DNA of 64,000 nucleotides, taken from assembly GCF_034274695.1 (NCBI RefSeq), contig NZ_CP128362.1:4032501-4096500 (forward strand), given 5' to 3'. Shown here in pieces: positions 54,601 to 60,696 of the stretch (the first letter of the stretch is position 1; each line of letters starts with the position of its first letter). The DNA is from Chitinophaga sp. LS1 (GTDB lineage Bacteria; Bacteroidota; Bacteroidia; Chitinophagales; Chitinophagaceae). A program made the translations under genes and the position numbers. The notes beneath the pieces were generated by a model. That model had not been told where the DNA came from. It made no database searches and saw nothing but the letters and a program-made list of their open reading frames with translations.

Positions 54601-54950
54601 GCAGGTGCTTGCCGTGGTTTGATAACGATGTTTTTATTTACGATAGACCATGATAACAACTGGTCTTTCAGACAAAGGTCCAGTGCTTTTTCCAGCGGCG
54701 CATTTCTGAGATCGATAGAAACTTTTGGCGCCTGATCGATAAGTTTGTGATCATAGAAAAATACAAAGCCTGTTTGTTTTTCGATATTGTGGAAAACCTT
54801 TTCCAGTGGCGCGTTCTTTTCAGAAAGCGATACAAACTGGGCATATCCTTTAGCATAGATCTGCATACAGGCTGACAACAAAATAATTACGGATAACTTC
54901 ATAACAAGGAATGTTTTGATGTACAGTCGCCGTTTAGAATTTAAATGCAT
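51648..54950 (-). CDS. SusC/RagA-type TonB-dependent transporter with STN domain
   Basis: 1,100 residues. Extended N-terminus then signal peptide (LSVIILLSACMQIYAKGYAQ). STN domain (FVSLSEKNAPLEKVFHNIEK; FFYDHKLIDQAPKVSIDLRN). CarboxypepD_reg-like domain (IKGKVLTDKGQPLPGATVMA). Plug with VVGYGTVKKSDLTGSLSQVK, MQALNGRAAGVRVMQNNGAP, EPLYVIDGFPYNGNP and IEVLKDASSTAIYGSRGANG. Barrel ends SVTFGIRCGF. A canonical carbohydrate-type SusC. The STN domain and the upstream FecR/sigma pair indicate trans-envelope regulation. An ATG at 54902 could also be the start. Confidence 0.96.
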   Translation of the reverse strand: MHLNSKRRLYIKTFLVMKLSVIILLSACMQIYAKGYAQFVSLSEKNAPLEKVFHNIEKQTGFVFFYDHKLIDQAPKVSIDLRNAPLEKALDLCLKDQLLSWSIVNKNIVIKPRQAPAQPVNPTPPQDTLLNIKGKVLTDKGQPLPGATVMAKGTNNGVVTDAEGNFRIKVKRNTTIVVSFIGYKSQEAEITNDQPQNFSLAEAATLTDEIVVVGYGTVKKSDLTGSLSQVKSKDITAYPSTNVMQALNGRAAGVRVMQNNGAPGASVSLRIRGTNSILGGNEPLYVIDGFPYNGNPTFLQNADIASIEVLKDASSTAIYGSRGANGVVMITTKNGKKTNITSVEVDAGYTIQRVSKKMKLMNAQQYALLYNEQAANDGLSPYFTQAKIDSLGQNAGTDWQDLVLRKAPLYNISATVNGGTSNTRFSLSSSAYLQDGIIKGSDYKRYNVRGNIEHDISKVVSVSLNTILTRLNSSRKNSSLGNRGSDLISGMLMAPPSLTPYLADGSYRRLNTAYSFISNVIVNPLVHIYEESDMIKGDRVLSNAALTIKPVKGLTIRISGGIDNLNDRVDAYNNIEPTVNSVGYANIETTQQTGLLNENVITYQHALNKHSFSIMGGFTYQDNTNTTLNASGTGFLSDVSGTGDIESASTPGIPNSSYAKWVLLSYLGRANYSYNDKYLFTASIRRDGSSRYSKNNQWANFPSAAIAWKVANEEFLKQSKVIADLKLRASYGLSGNTSINPYQTLNQLGVGNTIFGDAAYVAYAPGTTLPGDLKWEITHQLDVGADIGFLHNDLFITLDYYKKKTVNLLNTVQLPASMGYTTTLQNVGEIQNKGVELGIDAAILKGTLSWNVNANIAVNRNKVLKLYNGQDIYGDAIYTGSLNDYVNILREGQPLGIFYGYKENGYTATGNIQYVDMNKDGAITAADKTYIGNPNPDFTYGLNSVLNWKGFELTIFIQGSQGNKILNLNKAVSLDLGMGLNLPAEVYESHWTAENTTAKYPKISRTLSANISDRFVEDGSYLRFKNIQVAYNIPAKQLGWNWLKSAQIYASGQNLITFTKYSWYDPEVNAYGGSNSIRQGIDYSVYPTFKSVTFGIRCGF

Positions 54951-55191
54951 ACATTTGATTTGTTAGGGTAAATAATGTCCCCTCCTGGCTTTGGGCCAGG
55001 ATTGTGGAATTTGAGAAAGCAATTCATCAGGTTTGCCCTTGCATTCGCCGGAGCAGACTGCAATCAGCTCCGGTTATTTTTTTGTCGGGCAGTAAGTACT
55101 ATTTTTTCATAACGGGTGATATTATTAGGTTGTAATAATTATTTTCTTCCTGAATAGAACAATGTATCCCCTTTTTTAGGTAAATCAGATA

Positions 55192-56367
55192 TTAAGAGGT
55201 GATTATAATTTTCCTTTCTTTAATCTTGTAATGAACATTGCTGAGTTCAAGTATTTTCAAAACGTCGTTTAAGCTGCTATTGCGTTCGATTTTCCCCCCG
55301 AATTCCCTTTCAGGTATATTTCCTTCATAAATAACTTCTACGTCGTACCAACGGCTTATCTGGCGCATTACACCGGGTAGTGATTCATGGTTGAAATGAA
55401 AATAGCCGTTCTTCCATGCGACTACCTCATCTACATCTATATCTTTTTTTACAGTCATGTTTTCTCCTTGCACGGAAGCTTGTTGGCCTGGCTGGAGGCG
55501 CACGCCGGCGGTATTGTGTTGTACCCGAACGGCACCTTCCAGGAGGGTGGTCTGGGTGCTGTTTTCGTCGGGGTAGCCCATGATATTGAATTGGGTGCCT
55601 AAGACCTTGACTTCCATGTTGTTTACATTGACGATGAAAGGCATGTGGGCGTTAGGGGCAATTTCAAAATAGGCTTCACCGGAGAGTTGTACTTCCCTGC
55701 TATTTCCACTGAAAGCGGTAGGGTACCTGAGAGAGGTGGCGGCATTGAGCCAGACTTTGGAGCCATCCGGCAGGATGATCATGAATTGTCCTCCCCTGGG
55801 TGTGACCAGACGATTGTAATGCAGTTCGTTTGTGCCGGCTGCGTCGGCTTTATAGGCGAGTTGACCATTGTTGAGTTTGATGACCTGGACGTTGCCCTGG
55901 TGGGCAATAGCGCCGTTGTTGGCGCTGTCGAGGGTGATCTGGCTGCCATCTGCGAGGGTGAGAATGGCTTTGTTACCACCGGGTGCAATTGTATGAGGTT
56001 GCGTGGTGGCAATTTGAATGGGTGCTTGTTGGTTATTGTGGGTAAGGTAGAGAATGCTGGTGGCCAGTAGGGCTAATAGGGTAGCTGCTACGGCGTAAAG
56101 TATTATTTTATGTGGTATTTTCTCCTGTGTGTGGGCTGGTTGTATGTTTTCCTCCTGCGTTTGGGCAGATAGTATATTTTTCTCCTGTGTTTGCGCAGGT
56201 AGCATGTTCTTCTGCGCCTGCGCTGCTAGCATGCCGGCGATGGCCTGCTCCCATTGTAGGCGCATGGCATCGTCTTCCAGGGAGTCCAGCAGGCTGGTGA
56301 CTTCGTCCTGGGAGATGCTGCCCCTGAGGTATTTTTCTAAAAGGATTGAAAAGGTATTCTGATCCAT
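55192..56367 (-). CDS. FecR-family anti-sigma factor with 10-residue repeats
   Basis: 391 residues from ATG 56367 (MDQNTFSILLEKYL). An N-terminal sigma-binding segment is followed by about four degenerate decapeptide repeats (residues 48-85: MLAAQAQK, NMLPAQTQEK, NILSAQTQEE, NIQPAHTQEK), then the TM (ILYAVAATLLALLATSILYL), FecR domain (HNRLVTPRGGQFMIILPDGS; VWLNAATSLRYPTAF; VQLSGEAYFEIAPN; VLGTQFNIMGY) and DUF4974 (FHFNHESLPGVMRQISRWYD). Controls the ECF sigma factor upstream and senses the SusC at 51648. The repeats sit just before the membrane and are unusual. Confidence 0.93.
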   Translation of the reverse strand: MDQNTFSILLEKYLRGSISQDEVTSLLDSLEDDAMRLQWEQAIAGMLAAQAQKNMLPAQTQEKNILSAQTQEENIQPAHTQEKIPHKIILYAVAATLLALLATSILYLTHNNQQAPIQIATTQPHTIAPGGNKAILTLADGSQITLDSANNGAIAHQGNVQVIKLNNGQLAYKADAAGTNELHYNRLVTPRGGQFMIILPDGSKVWLNAATSLRYPTAFSGNSREVQLSGEAYFEIAPNAHMPFIVNVNNMEVKVLGTQFNIMGYPDENSTQTTLLEGAVRVQHNTAGVRLQPGQQASVQGENMTVKKDIDVDEVVAWKNGYFHFNHESLPGVMRQISRWYDVEVIYEGNIPEREFGGKIERNSSLNDVLKILELSNVHYKIKERKIIITS

Positions 56368-56421
56368 AACAAGGTAAAGACGCACAACCTGGACAGAGGG
56401 AGGTGGTGTTTTGAAAATAAA

Positions 56422-57018
56422 TTATGGGAGGAAGGAAAGTGCCCACAGGATGATGAGGGAGCGGGCGGGGTGATTGGCCAGTGCCCTGCGGAGGGTGACG
56501 ATGGCCTGGACGATGTAGCTTTTGATAGTAACGGGGGATAAGCCCATGTTTTGGGCGATTTCCTTGTGTTGCATGCCCTGGAAGCGGCTAAGTGTAAAAG
56601 CTTTTTGTTGTTGGGGGGAGAGGTTGTGTATAGTACGGAGAATGGTTTGTTCCAGTTCTTTGTATTCCGCCTGTTCCTGTGCGGTGGAGGCTTGCTGCTC
56701 CTGGAAGCAATGTTGGATGTATTGTCTGTAAGCCTTGTCGCTGGCCAATTTGCGCAGACGGGAATAGATGATATTACGGGCGGTGATGAAGAGGAAGCCT
56801 TCGGGCTTTTCGATAGCGGGAAGGGTGGCGCGTTTTTCCCAGAGCATGGTGAATACATCCTGTGCGATGTCTTCGGCAAAAGCGGGGGATTTGGTAAGGA
56901 GGAGGGCGGTATTATAGATAGAGGTCCAGTATTTTTCGAATATAAGTTGGTATGCATGCCGGTCTCCCTGGGCGATCAGTTTCAGCAAATCAACGTCACT
57001 ATGTGGAACTTTATGCAT
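56422..57018 (-). CDS. ECF-type RNA polymerase sigma factor
   Basis: 198 residues from ATG 57018 (MHKVPHSDVDLLKLIAQGDR). Region 2: YQLIFEKYWTSIYNTALLLT then AEDIAQDVFTMLWEKRATLP. Region 4: IHNLSPQQQKAFTLSRFQGM then HKEIAQNMGLSPVTIKSYIV. First gene of the second Sus locus. The frame continues upstream to 57081, but MHKV fits relatives better. Confidence 0.92.
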   Translation of the reverse strand: MHKVPHSDVDLLKLIAQGDRHAYQLIFEKYWTSIYNTALLLTKSPAFAEDIAQDVFTMLWEKRATLPAIEKPEGFLFITARNIIYSRLRKLASDKAYRQYIQHCFQEQQASTAQEQAEYKELEQTILRTIHNLSPQQQKAFTLSRFQGMQHKEIAQNMGLSPVTIKSYIVQAIVTLRRALANHPARSLIILWALSFLP

Positions 57019-57113
57019 AATATAGATAAGGAATGTTTTGGGCTGGTGATTTAAAAGTAGTAATAAAAATAGATTTTGCAAATCAATAATTCAAATTAAG
57101 TCTGGTTATATTA

Positions 57114-57135
57114 AGCCCGGCAAGATTGCCGGGCT
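57114..57135. repeat. Intergenic hairpin, CCGGCAA type
   Basis: AGCCCGGCAA-GA-TTGCCGGGCT, 10-bp perfect stem, about 100 bp upstream of the sigma factor start. Its core GGCAAGATTGCC matches the hairpin at 48137 with compensating changes in the stem. Confidence 0.7.
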
Positions 57136-57146
57136 AATACTTATGC

Positions 57147-57338
57147 GTGAAAAATGAAGGATGTCTGGCAAGAATACCTGACATGTCTGATATACATTTA
57201 ACCCCTAATGAAATATCGTATGTAAGAGATATGAAATTGTTAACTCGCTACAAAGGAATTGAAAAGTTCAATGTGAGAATAGTTGTGGGTGGATGTGCAA
57301 CCCTTGGTTGTGGTTTGATAATCAGGGGATTGTTTTGA
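57147..57338 (+). CDS. Possible small protein flanked by family hairpins
   Basis: 63 codons from GTG 57147, or 51 from ATG 57183 (MSDIHLTPNEISYVRDMKLL). The C-terminal part FNVRIVVGGCATLGCGLIIR is hydrophobic with two cysteines and a GG. I recognise no family. GGYAAGAATACC hairpins lie at both sides (57161 and 57345). A short piece in the spacer at 47902-48237 has a similar ending (RIVATGDTTL). Coding status uncertain; it might be a peptide gene or part of a repeat element. Confidence 0.3.
   Translation: MKNEGCLARIPDMSDIHLTPNEISYVRDMKLLTRYKGIEKFNVRIVVGGCATLGCGLIIRGLF
57161..57184. repeat. Intergenic hairpin of the GGYAAGAATACC family
   Basis: ATGTC-T-GGCA-AGAA-TACC-T-GACAT: same loop and near-identical inner stem as the hairpins at 48212 and 57345, with a different but complementary outer stem. 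Confidence 0.65.
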
Positions 57339-57344
57339 TAAAAA

Positions 57345-57368
57345 AAGCCAGGTAAGAATACCCGGCTT
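57345..57368 (-). terminator. GGYAAGAATACC-family hairpin acting as minus-strand terminator
   Basis: AAGCC-A-GGTA-AGAA-TACC-C-GGCTT. On the minus strand it is followed by a run of T residues, so it can end transcription of the small gene at 57411-57650. Confidence 0.7.
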
Positions 57369-57410
57369 GTTTGATAAATATGAATGTGGCAAAAAATGAA
57401 GAGGTTGAGG

Positions 57411-57650
57411 TTAGTTTAGGGATGATTTATCGAAGGTGGGGGTTGGATAACTGTTTAGTTGGGAACAGTTGATGGTGATATTGAAGTTGGAATATTTGGG
57501 GATGTGGCGGTAGTTGAGGAGGAGGAGCATGACGAGGCGGAAGGTGGAGGGCTTGCTGCCTTTGGTGATGATGCGTAGGTGTAGGGTTTTGTACCAGTTT
57601 GATTCCTGCTGGTGCAGGGAGAGGGTGAATAGTTTTTGTTTGTTGTTCAT
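57411..57650 (-). CDS. Small hypothetical protein (79 aa)
   Basis: 79 residues from ATG 57650 (MNNKQKLFTLSLHQQESNWY). Composition alternates polar and hydrophobic in a beta-like way (TLHLRIITKGSKPSTFRLVM then LLLLNYRHIPKYSNFNITIN). No family recognised, no signal peptide. A terminator hairpin with a T tract lies 43 bp after the stop on the same strand, which supports a real transcript. The plus strand here also has an ORF, but it lacks such support. Confidence 0.5.
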   Translation of the reverse strand: MNNKQKLFTLSLHQQESNWYKTLHLRIITKGSKPSTFRLVMLLLLNYRHIPKYSNFNITINCSQLNSYPTPTFDKSSLN

Positions 57651-57761
57651 GATTTTGGGTTTTATGCAAAGAAAGGGGATGGGAGGATGGGAGAGTAGTT
57701 GCGGAGGGGTGTGCAGGTGGGGGGAAGGGGTTGATAATGTGGGTGGTAGGGGTGAAAAAAA

Positions 57762-57781
57762 AGCCTCACGGGGGTGAGGCT
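57762..57781 (-). terminator. Terminator of the DUF6934 module
   Basis: 8-bp stem AGCCTCAC / GTGAGGCT with a four-base loop. The minus-strand side is followed by at least seven T residues. It closes the operon of minus-strand genes 58661 to 57824. Confidence 0.88.
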
Positions 57782-57823
57782 ATGTTGTTATTTTTCTTTG
57801 AATAATGCCATTGGGATGGTGGA

Positions 57824-58005
57824 TTATTTCTTCCCTTTAAGTAATTCGACAGTGATAGGATGCTTTTCTAATATTTCTCTCATACGTTCCTGTTTATTAA
57901 TCCGGAAAGGGCTATTGTGTAAGTCTTCTACTGAAAAGCTTAAACCTCCTTCAACAGCTTTGTATTTTTTGTGAAAGGTTTTGGAAAATACTGATGTTGT
58001 TTCAT
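57824..58005 (-). pseudogene. Frameshifted paralog of the 61-aa gene next to it
   Basis: An ATG at 58005 in the same TAAACC-ATG context as its neighbour gives only 21 codons, yet the +2 frame continues for about 57 residues: TSVFSKTFHKKYKAVEGGLS then FSVEDLHNSPFRINKQ and EKHPITVELLKGKK. This matches the gene at 58009-58194 (SVFSETLNKKYKAVEGGVS, SIEDIRKSPFIIKK). Alignment shows one base missing near codon 4: the intact gene has ATG followed by nine A residues, the broken one ATGAAACAACATCAG. It is either a decayed duplicate or, less likely, a frameshift-controlled gene. Confidence 0.7.
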
Positions 58006-58008
58006 GGT

Positions 58009-58194
58009 TTAGTTTTTGTTTTCTTTAAACAGATGCATTGGAATGGGATACTTTTTCAATGTAGCTTTAGCATTTTCCAGCTTTTTAATAATAAATGGGC
58101 TTTTGCGTATATCTTCGATTGAAATGCTTACCCCTCCTTCAACTGCTTTATACTTTTTGTTTAAGGTTTCAGAAAATACTGATTTTTTTTTCAT
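58009..58194 (-). CDS. Small protein of the DUF6934 module
   Basis: 61 residues, basic: MKKKSVFSETLNKKYKAVEG then GVSISIEDIRKSPFIIKKLE and KYPIPMHLFKENKN. Family unknown to me. The start codon is followed by nine A residues, a slippage-prone run. It lies 11 bp downstream of the DUF6934 gene and three bases upstream of its frameshifted paralog, so all three form one operon closed by the terminator at 57762. A partner role such as antitoxin is possible but not shown. Confidence 0.75.
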   Translation of the reverse strand: MKKKSVFSETLNKKYKAVEGGVSISIEDIRKSPFIIKKLENAKATLKKYPIPMHLFKENKN

Positions 58195-58205
58195 GGTTTA
58201 AAATT

Positions 58206-58661
58206 TTAAACTTTTTTAGTTGCTAAAAATGATGAATAGTTTGTACCATTTTTAAATATCTCCCATCCTTTATCCGTTAATCCTTTGACTTCGAAATACT
58301 CGTCAATTTCTTCTTTGTAAGCATTGATACTAATTTGATATAATCGGGTTCGTGATGGAGTACTACCCTGAGCAATTATTCCTACTTTATTATACGAATC
58401 AATTATTTGCAATACAGTCCTGGCAACTGTCGCAAGAACTTTGTCTCTATCCGGATTATTTGAAATAACTGTATCGCTGATATTTTGGTCATTACCTTCT
58501 AAATCGCCAAAGGCTAAATTTAGAACAGGTGTACCATCATCCATTCTATCGAAAAGTATATATGAAATTAATTTCCTTATTTTACCTTTCGGCCCAATAC
58601 TATCAAACTGGAAAGTTGCATCTTCCTTATTGAAGGTGAAATTATATATTTCCTTGTCCAT
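58206..58661 (-). CDS. DUF6934-family protein
   Basis: 151 residues from ATG 58661 (MDKEIYNFTFNKEDATFQFD); a GTG at 58676 adds five residues. Typical start of the family: Y-x-F then FQFDSIGPKGKIRKLISYIL. Then NLAFGDLEGNDQNISDTVIS, NNPDRDKVLATVARTVLQII and GSTPSRTRLYQISINAYKEE, followed by DEYFEVKGLTDKGWEIF. DUF6934 proteins are widespread in Bacteroidota and usually accompany a short ORF; function is unknown. First gene of the three-gene module. Confidence 0.75.
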   Translation of the reverse strand: MDKEIYNFTFNKEDATFQFDSIGPKGKIRKLISYILFDRMDDGTPVLNLAFGDLEGNDQNISDTVISNNPDRDKVLATVARTVLQIIDSYNKVGIIAQGSTPSRTRLYQISINAYKEEIDEYFEVKGLTDKGWEIFKNGTNYSSFLATKKV

Positions 58662-58762
58662 AACTTTAAATGGCACAAAGTAACATCCCTCTCTCCGGAA
58701 AAAACAGTTGCAAGGGCCTGTACAACCCCTGCCAACTGTTTCATTTATAACTCCTTATTCTC

Positions 58763-59422
58763 TTAAAGTTCCCTCAACCACTTTGACATCCCTTTCAATA
58801 TCTCCATCGCCTTGTCTATCGCCGCCTTCTCAGGCATCCTATAATGGTTCTGAAAACTTTTAAACGCTATCTCATCCGCCTGCTTTGAGCTAAACAGCTG
58901 TATAGCAAAACGCATGATCGCTGTCTCCTGTTTTATAGAAACATGATCGCCCGACCGCACAAATGCAGACATAAGCGTAGCAATAACAGATACAGCAATA
59001 TTCAATTTGAGTTTTTCTCTGGCAAGGGGTTTATCGGGGTCCGGTGTTCCACCAGATGTATGGAAGAAGCGGTTATCGATAAAGAGCTTTAATCGCTGAA
59101 CCGCCTGTAATGTGTAATTTAATAAATACACCGTGAAGGAGCCTTCGCCGGTATCTTCGGAAACGTCGGGAAGGGCCTCTGTCAGGCAGTTTTCAAGATG
59201 AGATAATACTCTTGAATATGACGATATGAAGTCATTGTAATGTTGAGGAGACGATAATAACACTGCCTTGTTAAAAATGGCAACTTGAATGTCTTTTTCA
59301 TAGTCTTTAATTTTGTTCTTCTGCTCTTCAAACTCTTCCTGCGTAATCAGCGGAGCATCTTTAATGCTGATGTAACAGACTAGCTCAGACAGAAGGTCAA
59401 TTGAATTTACAGCGTCCGACAT
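58763..59422 (-). CDS. RteC-like protein
   Basis: 219 residues, mostly helical. The C-terminal 85 residues (REKLKLNIAVSVIATLMSAF then VRSGDHVSIKQETAIMRFAI, FSSKQADEIAFKSFQNHYRM, AAIDKAMEILKGMSKWLREL) follow the pattern of the RteC domain: a KLxxNxSVxxLA helix, then TKKQxEISxxSFxNxYxxPE. RteC regulates excision of Bacteroides conjugative transposons; in Chitinophaga-like genomes many stand alone. No integrase or transfer gene is close. A TCTGAGCG hairpin (59441-59466) lies in its leader. Confidence 0.65.
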   Translation of the reverse strand: MSDAVNSIDLLSELVCYISIKDAPLITQEEFEEQKNKIKDYEKDIQVAIFNKAVLLSSPQHYNDFISSYSRVLSHLENCLTEALPDVSEDTGEGSFTVYLLNYTLQAVQRLKLFIDNRFFHTSGGTPDPDKPLAREKLKLNIAVSVIATLMSAFVRSGDHVSIKQETAIMRFAIQLFSSKQADEIAFKSFQNHYRMPEKAAIDKAMEILKGMSKWLREL

Positions 59423-59440
59423 ATCCGGTTTTAGGGTTAT

Positions 59441-59466
59441 TCTGAGCGGGCATTAGTACGCTCAGA
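59441..59466. terminator. Leader hairpin upstream of the RteC-like gene
   Basis: TCTGAGCG-N10-CGCTCAGA, an 8-bp perfect stem 19 bp upstream of the start. No T tract in either direction, so it is more likely an operator or leader structure. Confidence 0.45.
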
Positions 59467-59688
59467 GATGAGATATATCTGGGGTGGTCGCTGGTTTTGC
59501 GGTGGCAAAGCTAAGTCATATTTACAGGTGGATAAAATCTTTCTTTTGTCCAAACTAGCTATCATGGCTGATTTGCAAGTTAAGTCAATGAATTTCAGAG
59601 TGAAATTAAGCCGTTAATTTTTCACATTCATGCATATAGCATTCCCCCAATCCTTTTTTATATGAACTTAATGTTATATTTTCCCTGA

Positions 59689-60696
59689 ATGAATATTCGC
59701 ATGTTCGGGAAACTGGAGCAGGATGGTTTGATCTCCCCCGGGTCAATGTCCAACATCCATGCTGCCACCGGGAAAAAATTGTTTAGCCTCCATTGGGAAT
59801 TGAAAACCATTCTTTATTTAGGAGTACTGTTATTAAGCGGGGGATTAGGTGTCCTTGTTTACAAAAATATCGATACCATTGGCCATCAGGTCGTACTGTT
59901 AGCAATTGCATTGGCTTGTGCCGGCTGTTTTTATTATTGCTTCCGGCGAAAGTTGCCTTTCTCATGGGGAAAGGTTCCAGCTCCCAACCCATTCTTCGAT
60001 TACATTCTGCTGTTAGGATGTTTATTGTTCATCACCTTTATTACCTACCTGCAAGGAGCGTATGGCGTATTTAAATTCCACTATGGAACAGCTACATTTA
60101 TTCCTTTGACAGTGTTGTTTTTCAGCGCTTATTACTTTGATCATTTAGGCGTGTTGAGTCTGGCTATTACGAACCTCGCTGCATGGCTGGGTGTAAATGT
60201 ATCGCCACTGACCTTTATGGAAGGCACGATGTATATAGACACACGCCTGATCATTACAGGATTGATATTGGGAGCCGCCTTGCTGCTGATGGACTACTTT
60301 ACCCACTACCTGCGAAAGAAACCTCACTTCGGATTTACCTACCGCAACTTCGGTATGCACCTGATGTTGCTGGCTTGTGTAACAGCGATGTTTAAGTCTC
60401 ATTTTAATTACTATAATGAAGAAAATGCCAGTTACCTGATATGGTTCTTACTTCAGGTCGGCATCAGTTTCTATATCTACAGAGAAGCATTGAAACACCA
60501 GTCTTTTTATTTTCTGCTGATGATGGCTTTATATGGTTATGTAGGGTTATCTTATGTAGTAGTAAGATTGCTCATTCTTACAGAGAGCGAGGGTGGTATT
60601 TACGCTGGTATCCTGTATTTCATCGCCTCTGCCATTGGATTGATTATATTCCTTATTAACGCAAATAAAAAGATCAAACATGATAGCCTACAATAA
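59689..60696 (+). CDS. DUF2157-like polytopic membrane protein
   Basis: 335 residues. Cytoplasmic N-terminal helix region (MFGKLEQDGLISPGSMSNIH) then about ten TM segments, for example TILYLGVLLLSGGLGVLVY, VVLLAIALACAGCFYYC, YILLLGCLLFITFITYL, LTVLFFSAYYF, LIITGLILGAALLLMDY and GILYFIASAIGLIIFLI. No enzyme motif seen. It overlaps the next gene by 17 bp, so the two proteins probably act together. Function unknown. Confidence 0.8.
   Translation: MNIRMFGKLEQDGLISPGSMSNIHAATGKKLFSLHWELKTILYLGVLLLSGGLGVLVYKNIDTIGHQVVLLAIALACAGCFYYCFRRKLPFSWGKVPAPNPFFDYILLLGCLLFITFITYLQGAYGVFKFHYGTATFIPLTVLFFSAYYFDHLGVLSLAITNLAAWLGVNVSPLTFMEGTMYIDTRLIITGLILGAALLLMDYFTHYLRKKPHFGFTYRNFGMHLMLLACVTAMFKSHFNYYNEENASYLIWFLLQVGISFYIYREALKHQSFYFLLMMALYGYVGLSYVVVRLLILTESEGGIYAGILYFIASAIGLIIFLINANKKIKHDSLQ

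Noticed and set aside
57427..57777. Alternative frames over the 57411-57650 gene
   Set aside because: Pro/His-rich or Gly/Trp-rich compositions typical of shadow frames; the 79-aa frame has the better composition and a terminator.
57824..58005. Programmed frameshift gene
   Set aside because: Only one base differs from an intact neighbour and the slippery A9 run is in the other copy; simple decay is more economical, although not excluded.
57774..58201. Plus-strand ORFs with hydrophobic similarity to each other
   Set aside because: They are the opposite-strand shadow of the duplicated minus-strand small genes; operon order and terminator support the minus strand.
58763..59422. Evidence of an integrated conjugative element from the RteC-like gene
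   Set aside because: No integrase, mobilisation or transfer genes and no attachment-site repeats are visible nearby.
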